The translations under genes were made by a program, and so were the position numbers. Positions 1 through 12,492 of a stretch of 64,000 nucleotides of DNA are shown here, piece after piece (within the stretch, counting starts at the first letter, position 1; the number at the start of each line of letters is the position of its first letter). The notes beneath the pieces are model-generated. The model worked only from the letters and a program-made list of their open reading frames with translations, was not told the origin of the DNA and ran no database searches. The stretch comes from Ephydatia muelleri (Eukaryota > Porifera > Demospongiae > Spongillida > Spongillidae): the NCBI GenBank assembly GCA_013339895.1, contig JABACO010000003.1, positions 16,315,216 to 16,379,215 on the forward strand, read 5' to 3'.

Positions 1-222
1 GCACAAAACCATTCACTTCACATGTCATGGTGACCCAACTGTTGTATATTGTCCTTTGTGACCTAATATTGGGGTGTCATCCTTAATCTGATGTACAAAA
101 GGGCTTCCGTATCTGATGTACAACGGCAGCCCGCCTGCAACTGTGTATGAATTTAATTGCATTTGCTAGGGTAGAGCACTGAAAATTACTGCAACTATAT
201 CCTTCTCCCATATAGCTACTCC

Positions 223-747
223 TTGTATGAACCCAAATCTCATGCACTAATGGAGTATAATGGTGGTCTTGAAAAAGCTATTCTTAGGGATAGTGAGCTT
301 CTAAGTGAAGTAAAGGATGCCTTTTGTAAGTCTCATCCATTGCTAGCTCAAAAGGTTGTTACAAGATCTGCCTGTGCAGCAGTAAGTAAGATTGGTGCAG
401 ATACATTGGTTTCTAAAGCACTGAGTGTACGAAGAGCAAAAGCAGGGTCATTGCTAAACACTATCCAGGAAGTTAATGCATTGAAATTAGAAGAAAATGA
501 TATTTTAGTTGGGCATGGTATCATACTGCTGGCTCTCTGCCCCCATGGCGGCTAGATGCAGTGCTGCCCCCCCTATCGTCCGCCACCAGCAGTAGCAGTA
601 GCACTGCCCCCACCCCCACCACCAGCAGCAGCAGAGCTACCCCCACCCACCAGCAGCAGAGAGCTGCCCCCACCGCCAGCAGCAGCAGAGCTACCCGAGA
701 GGAAGCGGTATCGCAGGGGTCACCGAACTACCACTACCACCCAAAGG
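223..747 (+). pseudogene. Composite-element exon relic (copy 1)
   Basis: This duplicates 43,905-44,433. A splice-like acceptor (cccatatag) precedes a conserved exon whose translation begins near YSLYEPK and runs through RDSELLSEV and QKVVTRSA to DILVGH. The frame then passes into a short tail and a TAG at 553-555. A CAG/CCA-rich cassette follows (556-700), then the conserved RRGHRTTTTTQR end with a donor-like gtatgt near 747. In the related copy at 36,269-36,925 the middle encodes an AAKRQRYQE repeat instead, so this copy has had that part replaced and is probably not functional. Confidence 0.6.
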
Positions 748-1004
748 TATGTGATGGCATGTTGTATTGCACTAGCATTAAAAAGCTATAGGAAGATGTG
801 CATGCAACATGTGTACAGCACGCATGTAAGGGATCTGCACAAAACCATTCACTTCACATGTAAAGCATGCATGGTGATCAACTGTCCTTTGTGACCTGTC
901 TATTGAATATTGGGGTGTCATCCTTAATCTGATGCACAAAAAGGCTTCCTTATCTGATGTAAAAAAAGCTTTTGTCACAATGTTTTGACTACAATCAGCA
1001 GCAG

Positions 1005-1310
1005 CGCTGCCCCCGCCTACACCAGCAGTAGCAGTGCCCCCACCAGCAGCAGCAGCAGAGCTGCCCCCACCGCCACCAGCAGTAGCAGCAGAGCTGCCGC
1101 CACCAGCAGAGGCAGGAGCATTGCTACCTGCACCAGCCCCACTACCGGCACAAGCAGTATTGACACCAGTGCCCCCACCACCACTTCGCCTGCTGCTCCC
1201 CTGGCCGCTGCCACCACCACCCACATGGCTCCCATGGCCAGAACCAGGCCGCCGCGGCCATAGAAGAGGCTGGGGGAGACATAGAGGACAAGGCCGAACA
1301 GTAAATAACA
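1005..1310 (+). other. Pro/Ala/Ser-rich low-complexity cassette
   Basis: CAG/CCA/GCC-rich DNA that stays open in several frames: Pro/Ala, Ser/Thr/Ala, or Gly/Ser/Ala on the minus strand. One plus-strand frame ends in an Arg/Gly-rich stretch and a stop about 120 bases before the large palindrome. Related cassettes lie at 23,560-23,840, 37,860-38,190 and 44,690-45,000, always just before a palindrome. Coding strand and function are unclear. Confidence 0.55.
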
Positions 1311-1430
1311 TTTAGAACTCCTATACATATAATTTCTATTATTAAAATGTTAAACCTCCCTCCCTCCCTTTGAAAATTAAAATCAATTTGTGACCACTTA
1401 TAAAGACGGCCAGAGGAAAAAACTGATGAA

Positions 1431-1726
1431 ACAAGTAAATAAAAACATTCTCTAACGAGAAAGTTGTTGGTATATAGGATTGACCAATGGTGGTGTAAAA
1501 AGCACGGAAACAAGAGTGACAGAAGTTTGACTGGAAAATTGAAATAGGCCTATATTTAGCCCATTACTCAGGCATGTACTGTTACAACGTTAGTGTGCTA
1601 AATATAGGCCTATTTCAATTTTCCAGTCAAACTTCTGTCACTCTTGTTTCCGTGCTTTTTACACCACCATTGGTCAATCCTATATACCAACAACTTTCTC
1701 GTTAGAGAATGTTTTTATTTACTTGT
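1431..1726. repeat. 296-bp near-perfect palindrome (3' end of composite element)
   Basis: The left arm begins acaagtaaataaaaacattc and the right arm ends with its reverse complement. Each arm is about 130 bases and the spacer about 36 bases. The arms can form a very stable cruciform or, in RNA, a long hairpin. The same unit is at 45,116-45,411 (the duplicate) and in related form at 23,951-24,247 and 38,327-38,622. Confidence 0.95.
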
Positions 1727-4270
1727 AAAAGAATTCCATCAAAGATTCAGTGACTGTAATGAAATTTGAGATTTACACATGTACCTCATACAATTAATCA
1801 CACAATAGACCAATTGGTTTCCAACCACTGTGGTTTAATATGAATACAGCACTAAGCAAAGCAATTATCTTTTTTGGGAAGGCATTGCTAGTCACTCAAA
1901 AATAGAGGCAGTGCCTCAATAAAAAGGGCAAAGCACACATAGTTCTAGCAAGGTGCAGAATCTTGCTAGAACTAGCTAGCTGCAATACCTGGGTGTATAC
2001 AACTGAACCCCTGAGATGACTTACAGAACATTAGGCATTAATATAGCGGTAATACATATCATGAATATCCTATATCTTAAAAACAGAATGACGATATCTG
2101 TATCCGTGGACGTGGTTTTCGATTGAGCGTTTTAAAACGCGTTGCCTTCACTCGCCCGATGGCATATCTCCATACAGAATTTGACCCCAACGATGAAGTC
2201 ATTAAAAACACGCGCGTCTAAACGAGACTCCCGAAGATCAGATCGTTTAATTTGTTGTTTAAATCTAACGAGCAGACAAAAAACCGCTCGGTTGTAGAGA
2301 ACTAAATGGTACTGCCATCCTCGTACCCAGCTCTCCTTCCTCTTCTTCTTGACCACGCATAACTCGGGACAGGAACACTTTTAAAGAAGGACAATTACGC
2401 CAATAGCTTCAGAATTGGTCAACATTTTCGCATTTGTGAGCAAATAATCTGATCTAAGTATTGGCAGTTGACTACCAAATAAGTACAAAACGCTATACTC
2501 GTGTCTGACAGGATTATTGGCACAAGATAAGTTTAAAATTTTGTCCTTACCAAGCAAGAAAACTACAAGGAGCCAGTAGCAATTAATGTTATCTAATCTA
2601 ACGTATACGGTCTACGATGGAAAATAACAATACACGCCAATGATTTGAATCCGATACGGATCCGGTAAAAACAGTCCGCAAAGCCGCCGATGTGGCGGAG
2701 ACGCGTTTCTGTACATGTAGCGTAATAGCTTTCAATGGGTATGTCTTGCCCAAGACTACTAGACTTTACAGGCCGTAGGAGCCGGTCAGGCATTCGGGGC
2801 TATGACCTGACCACTTTTCGCGCAAGGTTCACCTCGAGAAACGGCTGAAAACGACATAAACATGCGTGCATACAGGTACCAATGGCTAATAAGCCATTGC
2901 TTTTGCTTATAGAACCCAGTAACAGGGCCATCCTGGTGGCTCCACCTCCAAGGAGATGCTACCATCCGTTGATTCTGTGGTTTCTATATTTCTTCGTCTG
3001 CAGAGGAGTCAAGCTGTGTGGAAGAACAGAAATATTTATTTGTATCCCTGAGGTCAAAATCGAACTCGGACACTGGGCAGGTCCTAGATAGTTTGTTTAT
3101 GTTTATAGTATGTAATGCTGGTTTGTGTTTCTTTTTCATTTTTCTGTATTGTGCATGGTGAGCTCACTCAATGTGTTTATTGTAGAATGTTTTTTATTTT
3201 TTGGAGTAATGAAAAGGTCTGTGGGATCCATATACATGTATGCTTCTGGCCAATAAGCTTTGTACGTGCTGTACGTTTGGCTCGCTTTGTTTCTAGCGAT
3301 GTCTCTGCTTATCAGAGCCTTGAACTGTTCAGGGACCGGTTTGGGAAGCGGGAGGAAGAAAGAAACTGTTACGCGGTCTGATTTAGGTCTGGTAGGTTGT
3401 CCAAATTTTGCGCATTCTTTTTACCAGTCTTCCTCCCATTGTTTTTGTAGTTTTTCAAAATTACGTACAATTGTATATAGGCTCTTTTTCTTTATTGAGG
3501 TTACAGTGTTACAGGGTTTTCTGTAGTTTATCGAGCTTTTCTTGTACATGTATATGTACGTTCTGTCGGACTTGTTCGGCTAAGGATACTGTTTTGATTG
3601 GACTTACAGTTTTCATAGAGCATTGAATATACACAAAACACAAGTCACCAATGAATAACACAGTATAACATACGATGTCATGTGCTGTTTTCATTTTCTC
3701 CATGGTCACACAACACTTTTTGTCACAGTTCAAAACCTTTCCAAAAATCGCAACTAGTTTCGGAACCGTCTGATACGTTCCTTCTTCAAAAAATGTCCAA
3801 TCAAAACAGTAATGCTTGATAGTTGTGTATAACAATCAGTTTGATTCATTTTATTTCTCTTTGATTGTGCCATTTCAAACCGTTACTTTTGTTTGCAGTG
3901 AGTGATTAGTTTACTGTCTCGTACATCACACGAAACCAACAGGTGTTAAATTATCAGTACATAAACATTAGGTGTGAAACATTTGAAACTTAGCTGAAAC
4001 CTTTGAATTTGAACAATTTACTATCCGCCGGTAAATAAGTAATATCATCTTGCAGCAAAGATCCAAAGAACTAGTAAAGAGATTTGATAATGCGACCAAG
4101 CTAGCTATAGGTGCACGTGAAGGTATTTAAAAAGTTAGAACATGCTCTACATGCACTTGTGTACATGCAGTGACTATGCAAGAAGAGAAACTGAGCAGAA
4201 GTATTGCAATTGAGTAATACCGCATATTTCTATAATTGGAATGCTATTTAAAACCTACATGTAACTCTTC
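1727..4270. other. Unassigned duplicated DNA, no supported gene
   Basis: The open frames in this stretch (duplicated at 45,412-47,955) are short, start at random and lack recognisable domains or paired splice sites. I see no RNA gene. No function is assigned. Confidence 0.6.
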
Positions 4271-5020
4271 TTTAAACACTGTTTTAGTTAGTGCATTTCA
4301 TCAAACCCTGTTCATGACTTTCTAATGGAATTATGAATAGTCTATCTGTGGGGTGTAGGTGTATATCTGGGGTGTAGGTGCCTATAGGTGCATATCTGGG
4401 GTGTAGGTGTATATCTGGGGTGTAGGTGCATATCTGGGGTGTAAGGTGTATATCTGGGGTGTAGGTGCATATCTGGGGTAGGTGCATATCTGGGGGTGTA
4501 GGTGTATATCTGGGGTGTAGGTGCATATCTGGGGTGTAGGTGCATATCTGGGGTGTAGGTGCATATCTGGGGTGTAGGTGCATATCTGGGGTGTAGGTGA
4601 ATATCTGGTGCATATCTGAGGTGCTTTTTACATTAGCAATGCCTTTAAATGTATTAAAAACTTAACGCATAAGTTAGTGAGACATTTCCAGGATTTTAAT
4701 GTGCGAGACATGCTATGAAATACAGAATTATGCAACCCACGGAATAGGCAGCTGCCTAGGGCGTGTCAGCTCGGACGTCCTCCTTACTGTCAGGCTTTAA
4801 ACTTGCTATCAAAATTAAGGGGATGCAGACTATCCCAAGCTTCATACGACAGCATTTATTAATGTTTGCATGACATATTCTTACCACAGGAGCACTAGAG
4901 CAAATGTCAAGTGTGCTGTCATGATTGGATGCGTTGTTCATTTGTTGAAGTGCAGCAAAATCTGTGTGAAGAATAACTGTGACATTCACACTACTACGCA
5001 GTATTCCATCCAATATGTTT
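4270..5020 (-). pseudogene. Inverted, diverged relic of the VioB-like gene 5' region (copy 1)
   Basis: Read on the minus strand, 5,020 down to about 4,780 matches 54,890-55,100 base for base with scattered substitutions, including a shared translation around LDICSSAPVVRICHAN. Homology resumes at about 4,335-4,270 against 55,210-55,280, with the minisatellite between. At the place where the VioB-like gene has its signal-peptide ATG, the relic also encodes a Met followed by a hydrophobic run (KLGIVCIPLILIAS). No body of the VioB-like protein follows. It is best read as a partial inverted duplicate. Confidence 0.65.
4346..4620. repeat. Minisatellite of about 17-19 bp (GGGGTGTAGGTGCATATCT type)
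   Basis: About 15 imperfect units alternate tgcatatct and tgtatatct. The minus-strand frames read as His/Pro/Tyr-rich peptides and are repeat translations only. The array is repeated at about 48,030-48,302. It sits inside a region that is inverted-homologous to the 5' part of the VioB-like gene and is absent from that homologue. Confidence 0.9.
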
Positions 5021-5996
5021 TAATTAGCCAAAGGCGTGCATAGTTGATTGATTGGCTGGTTGTAAATACAATTTGATGATCAATGATTTTTTTCTCACAG
5101 AGATAATATATATTCATTGATCAATCAGGTCGTCCTTATAAAAATAAAGGCTGGACAAAGCAATTGCTCTATACCTCTACAACGGACCAATGCTCATTGC
5201 CTTGCAGTCCACGCACGACAGGATTGGTGCCTATGATGCAACCAATGAGCTGATATCGGTTTACTGATTTCGCTGTGGCTCATCCCGTGCCAACCGTATT
5301 GAGCTAATACAGCGTAATGTAGCAGAGAATATGCCATGATCTCTTCCCTCAAAGGCAGGAGTACATGTTTTTAGTTTCATCCAACATATAAATGCTCGAT
5401 GAGTCAAGGAGTAGGGTGTGCAAACAAGACCAATTCTTCAACTGCACGATTAGCAACTCAAAGCCATGACGCAATTAGCGTTACGACGTAAACAATCACG
5501 TGATTTTCCCTACGCACAGTTTAGGGCACATTGACTAAGAGCAATGACGCAATTTGCGCCAGAGCGGTGACATTATGACAAACCGAGTTGGCTCTGAGCA
5601 CCACGGAGCACTATGGAATGATATCATAAGATGTTTACGGCATCACGTGACGGAAAGTTTGCAACATGATTTGCTGCGCAACGATCCTAAAGTGGAATCA
5701 TAGTATAGGACTATCTATGGTGGAACGTAAGAAAAGCAGCTCATTGTGAACGTACTGGTTGTCATCATCCTAATGAACTTAGCAGAACTTATACTGCGCT
5801 TGCATGGAGACGGAACAAGACCATCACAGTAATACTCGATTCACATTTCTCAGATTGAGCTGAAAACATCCAATTGCCTTCTAGGATATTACTATGTGGA
5901 GATTGTTACAACCAAAGTACCGGCATATTGCTAAAAGGTCATGGCAAATCCATTCCTATTCTATACTTTGTGTGTGCATGCGTGTGTATGTGCATT

Positions 5997-6134
<138 letters not shown>

Positions 6135-6311
6135 CGAATCCCCCAGCCGCTTTATACTGTTTTCGTATTTACTTCGGCATGTTTTCGTTGCGGTAGCTCT
6201 TATTTTATCATCTGCGCGACCTATGTCACCACCCCTTGAAGCTACGAAGATAACTTGGCGGGGAGGTAGGGGGGGGGGTTATACCCCAGCAGCCCCCCTC
6301 CTCCCCCCCAA

Positions 6312-6327
6312 CCTGGATCCGTCACTG
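6312..6327 (-). mobile_element. hAT-like terminal sequence (single end)
   Basis: The sequence cctggatccgtcactg is the reverse complement of a typical hAT-type terminus of the CAGNGRCGGATCCAGG kind. The matching end was not found nearby, although a G/C-rich tract typical of such MITEs lies just to the left (6,257-6,310). It is also present in the duplicate near 49,992. Confidence 0.45.
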
Positions 6328-6339
6328 GGCCTCTTAGCC

Positions 6340-8555
6340 AATGTGCTAGCATGCTGTGAACCAAACGCCAAATAGCGTAGGGAAAATCACGTGATTGTTT
6401 ATACGGTCGTAACGCTAATTGCGTCATTGCTTTGAGCAAAAATAATCGGCATGACGCTCAAAGTTCATTGCTCGACCAACCGGGCCACCGTCGGCATGCG
6501 AGCATGCCTTCCTGTATAGTTTACGGAAAGACGTTTTTACGGATAGTTGATTAGACCATGCAAGCTGAAGAGCGCTAGCCGCAGCAAGGCTGTGCGCGAT
6601 ACCTGTTCCAGGCACATCACAGATGCCATCATTAGGTCGGAAGGTGTAAAGTCTACTTTCTGTAGTGGATTCCGAATCTCACCTCACATTTTGTTTCCTG
6701 GTTGCTCTTTGCATGAGATCCCGCTAGTGTTCCTTTCAATGTTTCATGCCAATCAATGAATATGTTGCACCATGCACCGACACGTGTGAAATCATTAAAT
6801 TTAACGTTAAACTAGTTATCTCTACACGGACTAACTGCCAGCATAGTTAACCACCAGAGGGACGCTACTTATAAGTTTTATTTTTTAAGTTCTCTTTTGA
6901 GAACCTGCATGTGTTTAAAAGAGGATTGCGGAGTAAATAGAAACAGAGCAATTACTAACTTCGTTAATTATCTTCCTACAGTGTACATGTCGGGTCAACA
7001 TTAATCTTCTATACGTATATGCTTGGCCAGTTTTGAAATCGTGACCGCGGATCACTTAAAATCCGGCCGACCCGATTTGGAGTTAAAATCTCGACCGTAT
7101 TTTCATCGTACATGTATGTCTTGGAAATGGCGGCTGCACGCTGAGATCGTTCGTTCCGCGAGTCTGAATTTCACGCATCCTATCAGAAAAATTTCGGGTA
7201 GAGGAACTAGCGGCGTGTACTATTCAACCCTCGATGAGAAAACAAATCCTGCTTTGTGCAACACAAAGATGCGGCGGTAGGAACGTTTCCTGTAGTCTGC
7301 CCGATTTGTGTCCAATGAAAGATCGTTGGGTTTCAAACGGTCTAGAGAAAGAAGTTTCAACTTTACAGTGCAAAATTATTACTCACAGCAATCTGTTCTC
7401 TTTGCTCGATCGTTGTTCCACACTGATCTGTAATTCCCGCTGTACAACTTCCGTGATCTGCCACACCATGCACGTCATGATATATTCATAGTCTTACCCC
7501 TCCCACTAGAAACGCCTTCTGCAGCTTATACAAAGGCCACTTATTTATCTAACCGTTAACGTTTTGTAGTCATCAAAACATTGGTCAGAGGAAAAGTTTT
7601 TTGCTTGCCAAATTCGCGGAACTTGTTACAGGAATGTTTCGCACAACGGGAAAACATTTCTTTCGCGCCATATGTATACCGCGACCTCGCCCGCAAGAGG
7701 GCTAAATAGATAGGACGCCATTAGTCGCGTGCCCAGATCTCCAAGGTAGGTAATGGGTGATTGGTTTTTGTTGGGTAAATCTAACCGAATGTATTCGTGA
7801 CGCGAGGTATAGTGGTCCGATTATAATACCACGTGGCCTCCTATTAGCGGAATCAGTTTTTTTTCTGTTTTTTTTTTTTGATCGGATGATCATATATCTA
7901 GGCCGTTAAATAGGGAACATTACTTTCATACATTTGATGCAAATAACTGAAGCTCCCCAACAAAGCAGAAAAGGAAAAGGTGAGTTTACTTATGGTAACT
8001 GCAATGTATAATGTGGTAAGGCTGTTTAGCGCGTGATCGTACAGTCTGCCCCTCGGTTACAAGCGCACTTACGTTATCGTTACGAGCGCTAGAGGGGCGC
8101 ATCATGGCGGCATGCACTTTAAACCTACGTGGAAGATTAGCGTCCATTAAAGGTGCGGTTCCTATCTCACCTTCTAGAGTGCAATTTTGCACCAAATTGA
8201 AGAGATCACTATAAAATTTCAATCGCGGGATGCCTCTTGTTATGAATGGAATGGGGCGGGGTGACCATAAAATTTAATCTCACGAAGAAAACTTTCGCTG
8301 ACTATCCAACATCTTGTGAAATTCTTCACGCCCCATCGAAGCTTCTCACTATAACGTACAGAGGTCGGAAACAAGCCACTTTCACTTAGTCAATATCATT
8401 TAACATCATCATCGCATTGTGCATTTTGCTCTATATCAGACTTTCACGCGTTAGCGCCGCCGCACCTGTACTCGAACCCACACCACATGCGTGCCCGCTG
8501 CACAAGCATGAACTGTTTCTCTGCTTAGGCAGAGAGAAGTCGCGTCAGTTGATCT
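6340..8555. other. Unassigned duplicated DNA
   Basis: Mixed-composition sequence with several short frames, none showing a recognisable domain or matched splice sites. It is duplicated at 50,019-52,236. I see no RNA gene. I assign nothing here. Confidence 0.55.
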
Positions 8556-8558
8556 AGG

Positions 8559-8993
8559 CTTCATAAGATATCTGCTCCATCTTGATGGACTAGGCTTCAT
8601 AAGGATATCTGCTCCATCTTGACGGACTAGGCTTCATAAGATATCTGCCTCCATCTTGATGGACTAGGCTTCATAAGATATCTGCTCCATCTTGATGGAC
8701 CTAGGCTTCATAAGATATCTGCTCCATCTTGATGGACTAGGCTTCATAAGATAATCTGCTCCATCTGATGGCTGGCTTCAATAATATATCTCTCATCTGA
8801 TGGACTAGGCTTCATAGATATCTGCTCCATCTTGATGGACTAGGCTTCATAAGATATCTGCTCCATCTTGATGGACTAGGCTTCATAAGATATCTGCTCC
8901 ATCTTGATGGACTAGGCCTTCATAAGATATCTGCTCCATCTTGATGGACTAGGCTCATAAGATAATCTGCTCCATCTTGATGGACTAGGCTCT
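8559..8993. repeat. 36-bp tandem array, degenerate copy
   Basis: About 12 units of ggcttcataagatatctgct plus ccatcttgatggacta. Many units carry one- or two-base indels, so no frame stays open. The partner array at 52,237-52,578 has about 9.5 clean units. The error-like indels concentrate in this copy. Confidence 0.95.
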
Positions 8994-10320
8994 GCTGTTC
9001 GCAACTCACGGGTTGAAATGCATCCAAACCTTGCCCGTCAGCTGTACTAGATGATTGGTTGCATGATCTGCATGTAGCCGTCTTTAATATTAATACCCTA
9101 ATTATCAATTATAGTGGTGGCCGGCGCTCTGTGCTGGGATTAAATTAATTACAGCACGCATATGTTATCTAGTCGTTTTCGTTCTACAACGTGACATGCA
9201 GATAGTACGACTTTGTGTCTTGATTGACTTTCATTTCTATCAGAAGCTAAGCAACCAAAGTTAAGTGCTTTATGGAATCAGCAGTTGCAACTGAGCGCTG
9301 AAACAACACCGCATCTGAAGAACCGTGCCACCTTGATGTGGTAGAACGGCTCCAACAGAATAGAGGGAGAGGGACGAGTACATCAATCAAGAGGAAGCGG
9401 CTAGATCTTAGTGTGGAGACAGCAATGAGGCCGATGATTCTATATAGTCACTACAACGCCGGGATTGTGCTGCAGCTCGGGTACCCCAGGCACGAAATTC
9501 AAGTGTGCAGAGCGAGCTGCGTACATCATTAAGGCTTTGCAGCAGGCGCGGTAGAAGTTTCACGCCGGAGGAAAATCCATGCACGGGTCTTACAAGCCAA
9601 AGGAACATACCTCCGAGATGCTTTGAAAGCAATTTCTTCTTATCCATGCAGAAGAGGACGTACGGACGATGATACTTGCAGGTGCATGTATCATATATAG
9701 GAAACCAGAGCTTCCACCGATATACCGTATATAGGCTTCCACCGATATACCGTAACGAATTCCGCGCAAGTTGGATATAGTGGTATGGCGGTGATACTCC
9801 ATACAGGCCAGAAGAGTTTATCACGCATCAATGCGATGACGCAATAGACTTGCTTGTTCAAGAGCTGCACGACAGGTTTGAACATAGAGATTTTATGCAT
9901 GGAACCCGTTTTATATCTTGAATAAATCGGCTAACGGGTGAAGCGAATGAGTTCGAGTTCCAATCGCTAAACTTCGCAGACAGAACACCCAATGACCTTT
10001 TTGAATACAAAAGAAGTGCTTGAAAAGGCCAAAGTGACTACAAGTCAGTATAACAGTATGAAGCAGTGAATTTGGACTGGGGATGAGTTGGCAAGTTGAG
10101 CGGTCTGATACCCTCGCGTAGCCACACCCTCGCCTTCTTGCGTTAGGTGCATGTGTCCAGGGAGGTGGGTCACGCTCCGGAAGACCTGGTGAAATGGAGT
10201 GTGACCTGGAACTGTACCACTGGAACTGTACCACTGGAACTGTACCACTGGGGTCGATGTCAATAGAAGAATGAAGTTGACATCACCATAGATATGACAT
10301 CACCCTGTTGTGTAGTATAC

Positions 10321-10401
10321 AGTATAAATAAGGGTGAGTGCATGCAGTGTGCGTGTTTCTACAGAGATTGAGTATTTTTGTTCTCCGATTTGGTTCGATC
10401 A
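10321..10401 (+). promoter_or_regulatory. TATA-box promoter with first exon and donor (copy 1)
   Basis: The sequence tataaataagg is followed some 75 bases later by a consensus-like donor (gatcag, then gtgagcgc). Two further donor-like sites lie downstream: cgcag/gtaagtga near 10,782 and gatg/gtaggc near 11,002. This looks like the 5' end of a transcription unit cut off by the gap. The same signals are in the other copy at 53,908-54,596, upstream of the VioB-like gene. Confidence 0.4.
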
Positions 10402-11006
10402 GGTGAGCGCGTTCTCTCGCATGCATGACGACATAACAAAATGAATTACTAATACCGTTATATTGCCCATATCATATTCACCCCCCCCCCCCCCTCCCCC
10501 TCCACTACCACCACCCGGACCTTTTATACCTTCCTACGCGTCTGAAATATGCTAAGTGGCAGTCCACTCTAAGATAGCAACGTTGACATGTAACCTCTAG
10601 AGATTGATGGAATGGTGTCAAGCTGTAGTGGCAATCCATGCGTTGAAGAGCTGTTGCAGTGAAAGCATGTTAAGGGATTATTCAAACAGATGCTTCTGCA
10701 TGCCTTTGAAAATACGTTTGTAAGGGAAGAGGCTGCCATGCTGATGGGATGCCATGCTCATGCCATCAATTATGTATCGCAGGTAAGTGATATTCTATAA
10801 GAAGCAACACACAAAGATGTGTGATCTGTATAACTACATCGTTAATTGATCTTCAAATCGCCGTTATTGCATTTATCTGCTCGCATCAGTAACCAGCCAA
10901 GTAATTAACTATGCACGCCTCATACTTGAGGTGGTCACCTTGGAGTCCTCTCTGTCCATGGTGTGGTGCAATGTGCAGTCTATAACAAATGCAGCTGATG
11001 GTAGGC

Positions 11007-12006
11007 NNNNNNNNNNNNNNNNNNNNNNNNNNNNNNNNNNNNNNNNNNNNNNNNNNNNNNNNNNNNNNNNNNNNNNNNNNNNNNNNNNNNNNNNNNNNNN
11101 NNNNNNNNNNNNNNNNNNNNNNNNNNNNNNNNNNNNNNNNNNNNNNNNNNNNNNNNNNNNNNNNNNNNNNNNNNNNNNNNNNNNNNNNNNNNNNNNNNNN
11201 NNNNNNNNNNNNNNNNNNNNNNNNNNNNNNNNNNNNNNNNNNNNNNNNNNNNNNNNNNNNNNNNNNNNNNNNNNNNNNNNNNNNNNNNNNNNNNNNNNNN
11301 NNNNNNNNNNNNNNNNNNNNNNNNNNNNNNNNNNNNNNNNNNNNNNNNNNNNNNNNNNNNNNNNNNNNNNNNNNNNNNNNNNNNNNNNNNNNNNNNNNNN
11401 NNNNNNNNNNNNNNNNNNNNNNNNNNNNNNNNNNNNNNNNNNNNNNNNNNNNNNNNNNNNNNNNNNNNNNNNNNNNNNNNNNNNNNNNNNNNNNNNNNNN
11501 NNNNNNNNNNNNNNNNNNNNNNNNNNNNNNNNNNNNNNNNNNNNNNNNNNNNNNNNNNNNNNNNNNNNNNNNNNNNNNNNNNNNNNNNNNNNNNNNNNNN
11601 NNNNNNNNNNNNNNNNNNNNNNNNNNNNNNNNNNNNNNNNNNNNNNNNNNNNNNNNNNNNNNNNNNNNNNNNNNNNNNNNNNNNNNNNNNNNNNNNNNNN
11701 NNNNNNNNNNNNNNNNNNNNNNNNNNNNNNNNNNNNNNNNNNNNNNNNNNNNNNNNNNNNNNNNNNNNNNNNNNNNNNNNNNNNNNNNNNNNNNNNNNNN
11801 NNNNNNNNNNNNNNNNNNNNNNNNNNNNNNNNNNNNNNNNNNNNNNNNNNNNNNNNNNNNNNNNNNNNNNNNNNNNNNNNNNNNNNNNNNNNNNNNNNNN
11901 NNNNNNNNNNNNNNNNNNNNNNNNNNNNNNNNNNNNNNNNNNNNNNNNNNNNNNNNNNNNNNNNNNNNNNNNNNNNNNNNNNNNNNNNNNNNNNNNNNNN
12001 NNNNNN
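11007..12006. other. Assembly gap of exactly 1,000 N
   Basis: There are exactly 1,000 unknown bases, a conventional scaffold-gap size, so the true distance is unknown. Any open frame crossing it is an artefact. Confidence 0.99.
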
Positions 12007-12480
12007 CCATACGTCGCTGCTGCTGTGTTTGTACCAATATGGATTATGATGATCGCCTTGCGAACCTGGGTTTACAGTCCTTAGAGTACAGGAGAGTCTT
12101 CTACGACCTTGTCATGTGCTACAAGATCTATAATAACCTGGTTGATTTACCTTTTGAGAGTTTTTTCACCAAACGGCTAGGTCTTATTCCATCCGAGGTC
12201 ATCCTTGTATCCTGCGATCCAAACATTTACCCCATCATGCATTCCGAGCGCATTTTTCACTGAACGTGTGATACCTATATGGAACCACTTACCCCATGAT
12301 GTTGTCACTTCATTGAACACTACAGTTTTTTCGTACCCGACTTAGATCTGTTGACCTATCACCCTTTTGTACGTTATATCCCTTCCATTAGGCAGTTTGT
12401 AAGTGCACGTACACATTGTGCCACTACTTGCCTTCTTGCATATGTATGTGTGTTTATATGTATGCAATCAATCAATCAAT
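12007..12480 (+). pseudogene. 3' end of a LINE-type retrotransposon
   Basis: Translation of 12,039-12,260 gives DDRLANLGLQSLEYRR and LVMCYKIYNNLVDL, wording typical of the C-terminal part of CR1/L2/RTE-type reverse transcriptase ORFs. After a frameshift near 12,255 it continues as VIPIWNHLPHDVV. The 3' end is a (CAAT)n-like tail at 12,466-12,492, as in LINEs ending in short tandem repeats. The 5' part is lost in the gap. Non-functional. Confidence 0.75.
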
Positions 12481-12492
12481 CAAAATCAATCA

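Noticed and set aside
1431-1726. Ordinary Helitron 3' hairpin
   Set aside because: Helitron hairpins are about 16-20 bp with a CTRR end. This palindrome has 130-bp arms and a different terminus.
4284-4613. His/Pro/Tyr-rich frames on the minus strand
   Set aside because: Translations of the 17-19-bp minisatellite, open in all minus frames.
8559-8993. CRISPR-like regular repeats
   Set aside because: Units are directly adjacent with no unique spacers, and the DNA is eukaryotic.
10886-12263. Long open frames of about 370-420 codons across the N run
   Set aside because: They are produced by 1,000 unknown bases. Only the LINE tail after 12,007 is supported.
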